Assembly: GCA_027257055.1 (NCBI GenBank)
Contig: JAPVLO010000045.1
Span: 682,001-746,000 of the forward strand
Source: Cephalopachus bancanus
Lineage: Eukaryota > Chordata > Mammalia > Primates > Tarsiidae
Length of the DNA stretch: 64,000 nucleotides
Direction of reading: 5' to 3'
Shown here: positions 21,841 to 34,837 of the stretch, in pieces
Layout: each line of letters opens with the position of its first letter
How positions within the stretch are numbered: the stretch's first letter is position 1
The notes under the pieces: generated by a model
What the model was told of the DNA's origin: nothing
Databases searched by the model: none
Seen by the model: the letters and a program-made list of their open reading frames with translations, nothing else
Translations under genes and position numbers: made by a program

Positions 21841-24759
21841 CGCTTCTTTTTTGGAGGCTGAAAATGTCTTTGTCTACCTTGTGCTGTTTAAAAGCTGTCT
21901 GATCAATGTGGGTCTAATGTTCTGTTCTTCCCGACAAAGCCAGCTGGGATCTTTGGTTCTATCAGGGAGCAAGTTATAATACAGTCACTTTCCTTTCAAC
22001 ACATTGGCTAGGATATCTCCCCTCCTGGGAACTAAAAGGCTTTAATTTTGTGAATCATCAAAGCTTCTTCTTATACATGGTGTAGAATAACCTTTTCTTT
22101 TCAGAAGGTCTAATCCAATAGCCTCCCAGACCTCCGATGTCACCAAATGGCATGTGCGTGGTGCGCAGGAAGAGCAAAGCAGGGAGCCGTTCAAAGCTGG
22201 GCGGTGCGTTGCATAACACCTCGAATTAGAAAACCCACGTCCCATAAAACGCTCACCTACTTTGTGGGGCTTAAATAAAGCAGAATGCTGCTTCTTTTTA
22301 AAGAACTCCTTTACAGTTATCTTCCTGCCAGAATTCCAATTATTCTATGACTCAGTGGGTATGTGTTTAGCTTTTCAAAAACTCTTTTTTTGGGTAAGAA
22401 TGTGAAGAAGTTTCTATGAGAAGTTTGTAAAGGAAAGTTTATATAATAAGATGGAGCTGCAGAAAATACACATACATTTGATTTCATTATTTGAAATCAC
22501 ACTTTTAAAAAAGTGTTTTAAGAAGTGGGTCTTATCTATAAAAAACAATAAACATTTATTTGGTACATCTGAAAACACAATAATTCCCTCCTATTTAGGA
22601 ATTAACTGATGTCCATGGAAAAATTTGGGGTATTCCATGTTCACCTCTCTCAGGCCTTTGGCTTTAGACATCCATATAAGAAGAAGAATCAGGTTGAACA
22701 TTTTTATGCACAAGGGATTTATATTTCCCGATTTTTTACAAAATCCATGCACAAATTCCTTGTTAATGTCATTAATTATTTCATTTGTACCGGAGACTGG
22801 CTAGTTGCTCATTTTCTCCACTTCCTCCTAGCCCGGCCACACAGCCAGACTGTATTTCCTTCTGTAGAGGACTATGGCCTTGCGGCTCGTTCTAGTCGAT
22901 GGAATGAGTAGAGGAGTGATGTGTCCACCTCCAGCCAGGCCCAAAGAAACTTCTCATGTGCAGTCCTCTCTCTCGTCCGCAGTCTACGCTCTGGCAAAGG
23001 ATCTAGACAAGGATGTGGAGGCCCTTCAAGGGTGCCCAGGTCACAAAATGCACGGTCATGGGTCACTCATAAACAACCACGACACAATTCTGAGTGTGAA
23101 ATAAAGTTTCACTGCATTTCATCACTGAGGTGTTTTTATTTATTTATCTATTTTGAGTTGGAATCTCACTCTGGCACCCAGACTGGAGTGCAGTGGCCAC
23201 TCCGGCCACCGCAGCCTCGACCCGCTGGGCTCCGGAGATCCTTCCGCCTCAACCTTCCGAGTAGCCGGAATTACAGGCGGGCGCTATTACGCCCGGCTAA
23301 TTTTTGATTTATTGTAGAGATGAGGCTCGCCAAGTTGCCCAGGCGGGTCTCGCACCCGTGGGTTCAGGCAATCCACTTTCCTCAGCCTCCCAAAGGCACG
23401 GGACTACAGGCTGAGCCGCTGAGCCTGGCATCACTGAGGTCTTAAAGTTGTTTGTTTTGTTTTGTTTGAACAGTAGCTCTTAATACATCGCCCATCGTCT
23501 TCCTTGTCTCTTTCTGTCTGCCTCCACCCTCCTCTCTTTCTTTGCTCCTGTTGTCTTTCTTTATCAAATGATTAAGGTCTTTCTGACTTAATAACCAAGT
23601 CAAACTGCCCTTAATGGAGTGGGGATGAAAACCTCAACGGTGTTGAAATAATAAGCAGACTTGATTAATTTAATCAGAGATCGCATAAGCGTCTTACTTA
23701 CCGTGACAAATGTGGTTATCTCAGCTCTAATGACCCAGCAGATGTGTACATGACAGCCCTCTTCTGATAAGGAGGAAAACCAATGTGCCTGAACTTGAAA
23801 AGAGCTATTAGCCTAAGAACTCAGTCGGCTGTCTTTATTTGAATGGACTTCTGGTGGGCATGCATGGAGGTTGTACCACAGCATCAAGCATCCAGAACAG
23901 GCCAGAGAGACTATTAGGACTGCATATGACTGGCAAGACTTCCAAAGGAATTACAGTTTCAAAAGAACTTTTTAAAAAAGCCTAAAATTAAAATTACAAT
24001 CTGATTTTGGATAAGTTGCTTTCTTTCAGACTCCACTTGGCGATTAACCCGCCTTCTTCGTTGCTTGCTCTCTGTAGGTGGTTCTCAAACTGGGCTCAGC
24101 GAAACCCGTTCAGAGAGCCTGTCTCGAGAAGTGGGGTCCAAGCAACTCACTCTGGATTTAACCAGAAAATCTTCAGCTTGGTCTGTTTTGCAAATTAGGT
24201 TTCAACAGCAGTGTTTCTTTTTGGGTGGGAATGGGGTAGGCTCCTTGGCTTTAAAAGGGTGACAGACCAGCACTGTATGTCCTACCTGGACATCCCATCT
24301 GCTCGGAGTTCTTAGCCCCCCACTCACAGTCCTACTCACATTTCATCATCTCCACTGATGGATGTCTCGTGGACACCTCGTTACAATATTCCCGGAATAG
24401 GATGTGTGATCCTGCCTACTCTTCTTCCTTAATTAATGACATCACCAACTACCTGATTACTCAGCATAAAACTCTGAATCATTCTGACCTCTTTGTGTTT
24501 CCCTCCCTATATCCCATCAGTCATTTGGTCCAGTTTGCAAAAAGTCCTACCTATCCCATCAGTATGTCTCTCCTCTCCACCCTCACTGCCATTGCCATTG
24601 CCCTGTCATCAATCTGCACCCGGATCATTAAAATCGTCTCCAAATGGTTCTCGTCTCACACTGTACCCCAGCTGCCTTGATGATTTTTCTAAATTACAGT
24701 AGAGATCTCCATAGTTAATATTTACTTCTAGCTTTGCCATTAACAAATGTTCGTGTTTA
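21841..24759. other. Intergenic unique sequence, possible regulatory DNA
   Basis: Apart from the Alu at 23132-23430 this is repeat-poor. It holds a TGACTCAG (AP-1/MAF-like) at about 22348-22355, a homeodomain-type palindrome at 23662-23676 and GATAA motifs near 23714 and 23765. Function is unproven. Confidence 0.35.
23132..23430 (-). repeat. Alu, young type
   Basis: Reverse dimer with target duplication CATCACTGAGGT on both sides. Confidence 0.97.
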
Positions 24760-24910
24760 TTGTCGTATCTCAGTCTCACAACATTTCATCAAGAAGACAT
24801 GCTGCTATTCTTAACAGGAAACTGAGGGCCAAGAGAATTGCCTTGAACGAGGAGTCTTGCAAAGTCATAGAGCAGAGGTTTTAACCCAGATCCAAAGGCT
24901 CTAAAGTTTA
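24760..24910 (-). repeat. MIR element
   Basis: Reverse-orientation MIR: AGGAAACTGAGGGCCAAGAG, TTGCAAAGTCATAGAGC and TTAACCCAGATCC. Confidence 0.6.
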
Positions 24911-25024
24911 TGCTGATGATGACATCACACCATACTACCAAACACGCATCAGCACTGAAAGAGAACGTCCAGAACTTTTAGGCTGAAAAAGCCTCTTTAT
25001 AATCGTGTTCCCATGGCACTTTCT

Positions 25025-25195
25025 TAGTAGTTAATAATAGACCTCTGGAGTTAGAAGTCACATTCTAGCGTGAAACCTTGGGTAAATTGTGTGAACTTTC
25101 CAATCTGTGAAATTTCCAGTGTCTTAATCTGCGAAATACAGCTCGTCACAGAGTTCACCTCACAAGGCTGTCGTGGGGCTTGCATAAGATCGTGC
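25025..25195 (+). repeat. MIR element
   Basis: Plus-orientation MIR: GACCTCTGGAGTTAGAAGTC, CTTGGGTAAATTGTGTGAAC and CACAAGGCTGTCGTGGGGCT. Confidence 0.6.
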
Positions 25196-26011
25196 ATGTG
25201 AAACCCTCACGCTTCTCCTGTAGCAGAGAAAACGTGCCCGCGAGTGTTGTTTGTGGTCCTGTCTGTGATAGAGCCTCACCCTGCCTCTTTTCCTTTCTCC
25301 CTTCCAGCAACCAGACCACACTGTTCCTTCTTCCTGGAAGCCTCAAAAATCCCAGTTGATGACTCCTCCACTGCGTACACACCTCGAGAGTTAGATATTT
25401 GGCTGGATGACAAGGCCTTGAAGGTCAGCTGTGAGGCGTCCCCGGGGGCACCAGAAAGCTGCCACCCAACAGAACATTTTGCCCATAAAGGTTCCACATT
25501 AGCTTCAGGCTTCCCATTTCCTCACCTGCCCCTTGCCAGGCCCGCCCCGCCCTTCCTGACTTCTGATTTGTGCTCCCAGGCCAGCTCTGTCTCCTCCTTG
25601 CCAGCCCCGACACGCCACCTGGCCCCAGCAGAGTGACAGCTAGTGACCTCAGCTTCACGCCAGTGCTGTGTCCCCGGACAAGCCTTTGGCATCTTGTCCC
25701 CATGCTCTCTGGCATCTGACCTCAGCCTGTCCCCCGTTGCTAGCTTTTCTGGAGGTGACAACTCTCAGGGACTGATCAACAGTGTTTACAAGGCACAAGC
25801 ATAGCTCACATCACAGTGTTCTGTATCCGTTTGTCTTTCTCTCCACGAGACTTCTCTTCCGGGACAGCAAGACCTCGACTTTGATCTTGATAGATGTCCC
25901 ATAGCTCCTGGTTCAGATTAAGCCCTTAATGAGTGCTTGTTGATTGAATAGACTCTTCTCTTCCCAGCAAGCGGCAGTGGGAACTCTTGCTATATAAACT
26001 CTTAAAACCAT
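25196..26011. other. Intergenic GC-richer unique sequence
   Basis: This block is richer in C and G than its surroundings. A pyrimidine tract ends TCCCTTCCAG at about 25309, like a splice acceptor, but I found no matching donor-bounded conserved frame. It could be part of a non-coding transcript. Confidence 0.35.
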
Positions 26012-26443
<432 letters not shown>

Positions 26444-26458
26444 TCACCTATAAAATAG

Positions 26459-26756
26459 TTTTTTTTTTTTTTTTTTTGAGTCGGAGTCTCTGTCACCCAA
26501 ACTGGAGTGCAGTGCCGCTCCCGGCCACCGCAGCCTCAACCTGCTGGGCTCCGGTGATCCTTCCGCCTCAGCCTTCCAAGTAGCCAGAATTACAGGCATG
26601 CACTACCACGCCCGGCTGATTTTTTGATTTACTGTAGAGATGAGGTCTCGCCAAGTTGCCCGGGGGGAGAGGGAGTCTCGAACCCACGGGCTCAGGCAAT
26701 CCACTCACCTCAGCCTCCCAAGGCACGGGATTACAGGCTGAGCCACCAAGCCCGGA
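26459..26756 (-). repeat. Alu, young type
   Basis: Reverse dimer with target duplication AAAATAGTTTT. It faces the forward Alu at 26012-26311 across about 150 bp. Confidence 0.97.
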
Positions 26757-27271
26757 TTAAAATAGTTTTCTTATTTTTTCCCACTAGGTACTAATTTCTG
26801 TAGATTTCACTATGTCATCAACCATCTTTATTCATTTAACTTCATTCTATACACTTTCAAGGTTAACATTGCATTTCACCAAGCATTTGTTGATATTAAT
26901 CCCTAAGTCTTGTACATAAATCCCTTGAAAGAAGTCTTATCTGTGTTTCCTCGTGACACTTGGTTGAGTAAGCTTTTCAAAAGTATATGCTACAAATATT
27001 GCTTACATTGCTTAATACACAAGTTTTTGCAGTTTCAAAATAATCTTATTTTGTGTTTGGCTAAACTACCATGACTTTCATTGAATACATTTTTCTTTAA
27101 CTACTGGGTCTGAATTTGTTTTTAACTGTAAAACAAAAGAGTTGCCTAGATGATCACTGTTTCTTTTCAATTCCATCTTCTATAGCGTATAGTTGTGTGA
27201 TACGACTAAAAACCCTGGTGTCTTCTTGTCACAAATGATATTAGAACTAATATATAAAAATGCTAAAATTC

Positions 27272-27560
27272 AGCCGGGCTCGGTAGCTCAGCCTATAATC
27301 CCGCACTCTGGGAGGCTGAGGTGAGTGGATTGCCTGAGCCTGAGGGTTTGAGACCCACCTGAGCAACTTGGCGAGACCTCATCTCCACAATAAATCAAAA
27401 AATTAGCCAGGCGTGGTAGCACACGCCTGTAGTTCCAGCTACTTGGAAGGCTGAGGTGGAAGGATCGCCGGAGCCCAGCAGGTCAAGGCTGCGGGGGCCG
27501 GGAGCGGCCACTGCACTCCAGTCTGGGCGACAGAGTGAGACTCCAACTCAAAAAAAAAAA
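27272..27560 (+). repeat. Alu, young type
   Basis: Forward dimer with target duplication GCTAAAATTC. Confidence 0.97.
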
Positions 27561-27609
27561 GCTAAAATTCTATTGTTTTACCACAAAGAAAAATTTTGAA
27601 ATTATTGCT

Positions 27610-27756
27610 ATTATTATTTTAGAAATGGGGTCTTGCCATGTTGCCCAGGCTAGTCTCAAACTCCTGGCCTCAAACAATCCTCCTGCCTCAGCCTCCTACC
27701 TCAGTCTCCCGAATAGGTGGGACAACAAACATGAGTTATCATGCCTGGCTAACTTT
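27610..27756 (-). repeat. Alu fragment
   Basis: Reverse partial copy from GAAATGGGGTCTTGCC to ATGCCTGGC, old. Confidence 0.85.
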
Positions 27757-27795
27757 GAAATTTTTCATTGTTTTTTTCTTTTTTAAAAAATTTAT

Positions 27796-28098
27796 TTTTA
27801 TTTATTTATTTATTTTTTTTGAGTTGGAGTCTCACTCTGTGGCCCAGACTGGAGTGCAGTGGCCGCTCCCGGCCACCGCAGCCTCGACCTGCTGGGCTCC
27901 AGCGATCCTTCCGCCTCAGCCTTCCAAATAGCTGGAACTACAGGTGCGCGCTACCACGCTCGGCTAATTTTTGATTTATTGTAGAGATGAGGTCTTGCAA
28001 AGTTGCCCAGGCGGGTCTCGAACCCACGGGCTCAGGCAATCCACTCACCTTGGCCTCCCAAAGGCACAGGATTACAGGCTGAGCCACTGAGCCCGGCT
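27796..28098 (-). repeat. Alu, young type
   Basis: Reverse dimer with a TTTA-repeat tail, ending GAGCCCGGC. Confidence 0.96.
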
Positions 28099-28102
28099 TG
28101 TT

Positions 28103-28190
28103 TTTTTCTAGACAGGGGTCTTGCTATGCTGCCCAGACTGGACTCAAACTCTTGGGCACAAAGGATCCTCTCATGCAACATCACGCCTGG
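28103..28190 (-). repeat. Alu fragment
   Basis: Reverse partial copy from ACAGGGGTCTTGCTATG to CACGCCTGG, probably the rest of an older copy next to the full Alu. Confidence 0.75.
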
Positions 28191-28210
28191 CTTATTCATT
28201 AAAAAAAAAA

Positions 28211-28230
28211 AATATATATATATATATATA
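28211..28230. repeat. (AT)n microsatellite
   Basis: A short perfect AT run after an A run that follows an Alu fragment. Confidence 0.9.
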
Positions 28231-28289
28231 GCTTTATTAACTTCCGTGTGCTGAAAAATTACAATAAATTAAATTAAGTTAAATTAAAA

Positions 28290-28480
28290 TTTTAGAAATA
28301 TGCTTTAGAGAAATGCAAATCGATGCAACAAGATATCACTTTTTATCTATTACCTAAAAACATATACTTTAGGGAAATGCACATTAATGTACCCATGAGA
28401 TACCACAAATTGCTTATTTTTAAAAAATGACTGTCTCTGGTGATGGAAGACATTAAAGGATACTACTGGTGGGAATGCAA
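28290..28480 (+). mobile_element. Short old L1 fragment
   Basis: The plus-strand order GAAATGCAAATCGATGCAAC, CATGAGATACCACAAATTG and CTGGTGGGAATGCAATTTG follows the L1 ORF2 3' region. It is strongly diverged. Confidence 0.55.
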
Positions 28481-29309
28481 TTTGTGGAAGACAATTTGAC
28501 AGTTTGTACTACCAGACTTAAAGAGGCATGCAAATTTTAAGCCAAAACTTACTCTTCCAGTGTATTCTCTGAAAGATATAATTGAGAATAGATGCAAAGC
28601 TTTCGTTAAATGGTCGTTCTCGGCATTTAGATTAGTAAAAGAAAATAAACCCATTAAATGTGCATTGAATTTCCCAAACAAGCCACAACAGATATGTGGG
28701 CTACTGCTCTGTGAAAACTGGGTGGCTGGGCACACAGTAGGAAGAAACACCTAGTCACTCTTTTTCTGAGGCTTGTGGCTGAATCATTGGGCTGGAGGGG
28801 GAGGGTTAAGTGACCCACGGAGGCCACTACCCTTTGTCCCTTCCCAGCTCCATTATGGAAAAATACAAAGGAAATTAAGCATAAGCATCTTACAATCTGA
28901 GCCAGAAGTCTGAGGAAGATGAGCCCAGATGGGAGAGGATGGAAATGTGGAGAAATAATAAGCAGGAAGGTAGAAGAGGAAGAGGGGAGGCGAGGACGGT
29001 GATTCCCCCAGACTCCATCTGAGTGGACGAATTCCAGGATCCCAAGACGACTCCGGGAAAGAAAAGAGCTCTCTTTCGCCACCTTCTGTCCTTTACGTGT
29101 AAGTGCGCCCAATAGAAACACGTTGCCTTCTGCTCCTAGACTGTACTTAGTAGGATTCTTCTAGATGGTTAGGATGTAGTTAAGGGTTTACAATAGAAAC
29201 TAAATAAAAGGTTCAGTAATGAATGATAGGTTGACAAAACGATTCTAGAAGACTAACATTACATGATATTCACAATATATAGTTGAGTGGAAAAGTAGGT
29301 TATGAAAAA

Positions 29310-29625
29310 CCGGGCGCAGTGGCTTACGCCTGTAATCCCCACACTTTGGGAGGTGGAGGTGATAGGATTGCCAGAGTTCGAGACCAGCCTGAGCAACATG
29401 GCGAGACCTCATCTCTACAATAAAAATAAAACAAACAAACAAAAAATCAACCGGGCGTGGTGGCGCATGCCTGCAGTTCCAGCTACTTGGAAGGCTGAAG
29501 CGGAAGGATCACGAGGGCCCAGCAGAGCGAGGCTTTGGTGGCCATGAGTACGCCACTGCACTCCAGCCTGGGAGACTGAGTGAGACTCCAACTCAAAAAA
29601 AAAAAAAAAAAAAAGAAAAGAAAAA
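29310..29625 (+). repeat. Alu
   Basis: Forward dimer with a long A tail and target duplication AAAAGTAGGTT. Confidence 0.97.
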
Positions 29626-29794
29626 GTAGGTTGCAAAAAAGTGTGCGGTCATCTCATTTCTGTAAAAAACAATACACACACGTGCATATATATATGCACA
29701 CCCACAAACAGAAAAAAATATGTAATGATATACTTTAACAGAATTCTAGGTACCTGGGTTAGATACAGCAAAAAATAAAACACTCTACTCATGG

Positions 29795-30765
29795 TGTTTT
29801 GTTCTTTTTATTTATTTTGAAGATTTGGAGTACAATTCAGGGTTAGGTATACAAATGTTCATTATGCAGATACTTTTGTTGATGAGGTGTGCCCCACATT
29901 TCCCCTGGCAGTTTCCCACTACTGCTAATCCCTTTTTTTGTGTGTGTGTTGGAGTCTCACTCTGTTGCCCAGGCTGGAGTGCAGTGGCACACTCAAGGCC
30001 ATCGCAGCCTCAACCTGCTGGGCTCAAGAGATTCTAGTTTCAGCCTTCCAAGTAGCTGGAACGACAGGCACGCACCTCCACACCCAGCTAATTTTTTGAT
30101 TTATTGTAGAGATGAGGTCTTGCCAAGTTGCCCCAGGCTGGTCTCGAACCTGTGGGCTCAGGCAATCCTCTCACCTCGGCCTCTCAAAGTGCTGGGACTA
30201 TAGGCATGAGCCACTGCACCTGGCCGTGAATCCCTTTCTTATAGTACTATGATAATTGTTCAAGGTCCATTTATGAGTGAGAACATCTGGCACACAGTTC
30301 TTTGTTTCTGTGATAGAGCGCTCAGTATTATAGACTCTAAGTCCGTGCAAGCTGCTGCAAAGTTCATAATTTTGTCCTTCTTTATGGCTGCGTAATATTC
30401 CATCGTGTATACGTACCACATTTTAAAAATCCAGTCCTCTTTTGATGGGCAGCATGATTGGTTCTATGTTTTTGCTATTGTGAACAATGCTGCAATAAAC
30501 ATGTATGCAGTTATCTTTTTCATAGAGTGATTTGAGTTCCTCTGGGTATATTCCCAGTAGAGGGATTACAGGATCATATGGAAGTTCAATTTTTAGATCT
30601 TTTAGGAATTGCCAAACCATTTTCCACAGAAGTTGTACTAGTTTACACTCCCACCAAAAGTGTAGAAGTGTTCCCTTGTCACTGCATCCTCTTTAGCATC
30701 TGTTGTTTTTTGAGTTATTGACAATGGCCATCCTGACTGGAGTTAGATGGGTGTTTATTCTTGTA
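29795..30765 (-). mobile_element. L1 3' end with Alu insertion
   Basis: This 5'-truncated minus-strand L1 has 3' UTR at 29800-29935 and ORF2 C-terminus at 30227-30750 ([37 protein letters not shown]). Its 3' UTR closely resembles that of L1 B at 15620-15800, so both belong to the same subfamily. An Alu at 29936-30226 splits it. A likely target duplication is GTGTTTTGTTCTT / GTGTTTATTCTTG. Confidence 0.85.
29936..30226 (-). repeat. Alu inside the 29.8-kb L1
   Basis: Reverse dimer; target duplication AATCCCTTTTTT / AATCCCTTTCTT. Confidence 0.96.
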
Positions 30766-30792
30766 GGGAAATACATAACATAAAAAATAAGC

Positions 30793-30930
30793 TGTCCAGG
30801 TACAGTGACTCATGCCTGAAATCCCAGCACTTTAGAAGTCCAAGATGGAGGATTGCTTTAGTCTAGGAGTTTGAGACCAGCCTGGGCAACATAGTGAGAC
30901 TCCATCTCTATTTAAAATCTTTTTAAGGAT
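30793..30930 (+). repeat. Alu left monomer
   Basis: A single forward arm ending CTCCATCTCTATTTAAAATC with no second arm; an old free monomer or a truncated Alu. Confidence 0.8.
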
Positions 30931-31332
30931 TAAAATAAAAAACTAATAAATAAACATAAAAGATGTGCCATGTACTGTTGCCAGTGTTGAGAATAAAATT
31001 TTGTGAACTCACTAGGCAGATATGGTCCCTGTCCTAACAAATTGTCTTCTATGGAGATTCAGTCTAACACTCTGATAGATGCTATGAATAGTGAAGTGAG
31101 GAGGATGCTGTGAGGACCACAGGAAAGGGATACCTGACTTGCCCATGGGGGAGTAGGGAAGGCTTCCTGAGAAGGGAAGTCCACACTAACAGCTAAAAGA
31201 AGAATTAGGAGTCAGGTGGCTGACACAGGAAAGAGCCTTACAGAAAGAAGCAGACAACTCCCTTATACTGTTCTGCTGGCTGCTCCCTTTTAGTGTACTC
31301 AGTAAACCTGTAAAAAAAGAGAGAAAGGAGAC

Positions 31333-31400
<68 letters not shown>
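31333..31400. repeat. (AG)n microsatellite grading into (GGGA)n and (GGAA)n
   Basis: A long perfect AG run is followed to about 31430 by GGGAGGGAGGGAGG and GAAGGAAGGAAGG. It creates artefactual Ser/Leu-rich frames on the minus strand. Confidence 0.97.
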
Positions 31401-31406
<6 letters not shown>

Positions 31407-31637
31407 AGGGAGGGAGGAAGGAAGGAAGGAGCATTACAGAAAGAAATCATCACAGATTTGAAGGTCTCATGGAGGAAGGAAGGAGAGCAGACAGGCATGC
31501 AGACTGACTGAATGGTCAACTGTTTCATTCCAGGAGTTTATTCTGGTGTTTGTGGCACTTAGAATTTGAGTGTGGATAGGGCAATGAGGAGAGAAAAAAG
31601 ACTTGATCGTGAACCATATAAAGGAGTGTTTGGGTCC

Positions 31638-31928
31638 ACTAGGCACAGTGGCTCAAGTCTGTAAGAATCCCAGCACTTTGGAAGTCCAAGGTGAGAGGAT
31701 TGCCTGAGTCCAGGGGTTTGAGACCAGCCTGGGCAACTTGGCAAGACCTCGTCTCTACAATAAATAAAAAAATTAGCTGGGTGTAGTGATGCACTCCTGT
31801 GGTTCCAGTTACTTGGAAGGCTGAGGTGGAAGGATCCCCTGAACCCAGTAGATGGAGGCTGCAGTGGCTGTGAGCATGCCACTGCACTCCAGCCTGGGCA
31901 ACAGAGACTCTGACTCAAAAAAAAAAAT
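31638..31928 (+). repeat. Alu
   Basis: Forward dimer; target duplication GTGTTTGGGTC / GTGTTTGCGTC. Confidence 0.96.
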
Positions 31929-32840
31929 GTGTTTGCGTCTGACCTTGAATGATCCCTCACAGGTCATCATGAATAGTTCAAGGGCTCAGCAAATGAAGTC
32001 AGCCCTAGTGTGTACTTCTTTAGGAATGAATCGTTTTTACAAATAATAATATCTTTAACTTGGCTTAATGGGCTCATAGGGTAATTTTGAAAATCTAAAA
32101 TAAAAAAAACAGTATCTTTAAAATCCATTTCTGAGGAATATTTAATCTAATGGAGATATGCTTATACTGTGGTGGTTTTAAAAAGTAAGCTACAAAACAA
32201 TGTGTATAGCATACATAGTGATCCTCATGAAAAAAACAATAAATATGGAGTATATTATTTATAATGCAAAGAAAAATGTCTTAGGGAAATACACTAAAAC
32301 AAAATTCTATCTGTAGTGATCTCCAATGATGGAATTACAGGTTGTTTTTGTTTTGTTTTCTTTATGCATTTCTGTATTTTCCAAAATTTCTACAATGAAA
32401 TGAATACATAAGATTTTCATCATCAAAAAAATATATATGCTTAAGAAGTGTGCTTTAGGGACAGAGAGCAGTGTCCTAAAAGTTAGAAGTCACCAAGCAT
32501 CCTTGTGATGTGAAAAAGTTATTGGCAGTGATTCAATGGGGTGGGAGGTGGGGGACAGATTCAACACAGTCTGGATGGGATTCTAGGACCCATGAGATTT
32601 TACTCACACTTTTTCTATAATAATTTGCAGTGTAACTTGAATTGCACTAAAGGAAGCTCTATCTTTTGATAACACAACATAAATTTCCTTATTGGCAGAT
32701 ATGTTTCACCAGTACAACTAATATATATGCACATATATTTGCATGCCCAATCACACATTTGCATATGTTTCAAACCCTTCAGTTCTGTTTCTAAGAATTC
32801 TGAGCCACACTGGATGCACTCAACAAACAAGGTGAACCAC

Positions 32841-33530
32841 TGTATTAGTCAAGATTCTCCAGAGAGACAGAACCACTGGGATATATGTATATACAAAGGG
32901 GACTTTCTTAGGAGGACTGGTTCACACCATTTCAAGGCCCAGTCCTACAACAGACCATCTGCAAGCTGAGCAATGATGAAAGCCAGCAGCATGGCTCAGT
33001 CTAAGTCTGAAAGCCTCAAAACCAGGGAAGCCGACAATGCAGGCCTCTGTCTGAGGCTGAGGGCCTGAGAGCTCCGGGGAGGCCACTGGCAAAAGTTCCA
33101 GAGTCTAAAGGCAGAAGGATCTGGAGTCTGATGTCCAAGGACAGGAGGAGGGGAAGCACAGTGTCTAGGTGTCCGGGGAGAGGGGAATGAGCAAGCTACT
33201 TATGCCCCTTCTTCTGCTGCTTTTTTGCAGCCATGCTGGCCCATTGATGGTGCCCACCCACGCTGAAGAGGAGTCTGCCTTTTCCAGTCCATTGACTCAC
33301 CATGAATGACAAGAACCATTCGAGGGGGAGGTGACTTGAAGAACGTAATCTGCCATGCTTTCCACCCATGAAGCTCTTCTGCCGTGATGTTCCCTCCACC
33401 ACACACACAAACATGCATGCTAATTTCCTCTGGAAACACCCTCACAGACACACCCAGAAACAATGCTACACCAGCCATCTGGGCAGCTCTCAGTCTAGCC
33501 AAGCTGACACCTGGTATGAACTGTCACAAC
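32841..33530. mobile_element. ERV-L-type (MLT2-like) LTR
   Basis: It starts TGTATTAGTCAAGATTCTCC plus AGAGAGACAGAACCACTGGG, contains AGTCTGAAAGCCTC and a GGTGCCCACCCACGCTGAAG block, and ends GGAAACACCCTCACAGACAC, CCAAGCTGACACCTGG and CTGTCACAACCA. TG...CA ends fit an LTR. It is an old solo LTR; orientation is not certain. Confidence 0.7.
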
Positions 33531-34837
33531 CACCTAACTCATAACATGTCTCCATTAAACCATTACCAGCCTGACTGTGGCTGCCCTGAGAAGACTTTAG
33601 TGCCAGCTCTCCACAGAGGGGCTTGTCCATGACTTGGACCTACCACAGGACTGCCTCAGTTCCATTTTCTGACCACCAATGAGAGAGGTGAGCTTCCGTT
33701 TCTCAGTTCTCACAAATTCTGTGACTTGGGGATTTTTTTTTCCCCATGCTAAAACTTGACAACATCCTAAAAACAGAATGAAAACCGAACACTCTTTGAA
33801 TACTAATAATTTTTACTCTACAAGTTTTACAGAAATGGAGCAACAGCTATTTTAAAAAGAAATGTCTGGAGCTGCTGTACATTCTGGAAGGTGGAAGAGG
33901 CAAGGCTGCTCTTTTGTTTGGGAACGCCTGGAGAGAGCTTTTGATTATAAAAGGCGAGCTCTCCAGGGCATATTCTGGAAGGAGGAGGTTTTGACAGAGA
34001 ACAAAATTGTTCTGTAGTTGAAGTAGAGGGAGGGTGGATTTGCAGTGCTAAAATAAGGGGGGGCTATGTCAGTGGAAGTGGCTTTAGTGTTTCCCGGTAA
34101 CCTCCACTGGAGCCCCCAACCCAATCCAAGCAGCATACAAGCGAAGTACAAACAGTGTATTTCCAAGCAAAGGAGATGTTGAGGTAAGTTCAAGAGCCCT
34201 AACTTCCAACCAAAGTGTTCTCCCTAAGCCTCTACTTCCGTAGAGACTTCTTGAGTCACCACAGGCAAAGGAGAAAGGTACAGAAACCCTGGGGACTCCC
34301 ACAAGAGGATATACCGGGAGTGGGAAGAGAGGAAAGCCAGCCCCAGCAGACAGCAGCGGGCCAGGACTTGCAAAGGAGGACAGCAATGTACATTTCTGGT
34401 GGTAGAGAGTTGCCCCAAGGACTCTGAGGATGCCAAAGCCTGATATTCAACTTGAAGTTGTTTTCCAGGCAGTGTTGTGCTATAGGCCCTCTTCGTTATC
34501 CCAGACTTTCAGCAAAAGCTTAACACTTCCAACTGTCTAACGTCAGTAGTGCTTTGGAGCATGGGAGAGGGGTTCCCATGGGAGAGAAGGGGCAGGAACA
34601 AGAACAACAGCTGCAGGGGCAAGAACCATTCGAAGGGTAGGTGACACGAAGCACATGCATGCACTCATGCACACCGACACCAAATCCTCAGAAATACTAG
34701 GGAGATGGGGCTTTTCATAACTTATGGGTTGGGGCTGGAAGCTCGTTATTTCACCAGGATATCACAGGACAGGATATTCTTGGAAGGTTGGAAGAGTAGA
34801 GTAGTGAGTGGCTTTTATTTGAATATATGGCTCCTTT
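33531..34837. other. Intergenic sequence, no gene seen
   Basis: There is a TATAAAAGG at about 33947 and overlapping open frames on both strands at 34084-34450 without domain content. I see no supported gene. Confidence 0.5.

Noticed and set aside
25244..25761. Overlapping open frames on both strands in GC-richer DNA, with a TCCCTTCCAG acceptor-like site
   Set aside because: GC-rich DNA has fewer stops; frames on both strands and no domain argue against a coding exon.
28654..29121. 155-codon minus-strand open frame
   Set aside because: No recognisable family, no splice or promoter context, low-complexity stretches; chance frame.
31333..31400. CRISPR-like or satellite array
   Set aside because: Simple dinucleotide repeat in a primate genome; no spacers.
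31186..31528. Ser/Leu-rich minus-strand frames over the AG microsatellite
   Set aside because: They are translations of a simple repeat, with no codon structure or domain.
33940..33960. TATAAAAGG possibly marking a promoter
   Set aside because: Isolated motif without initiator, CpG content or downstream gene.
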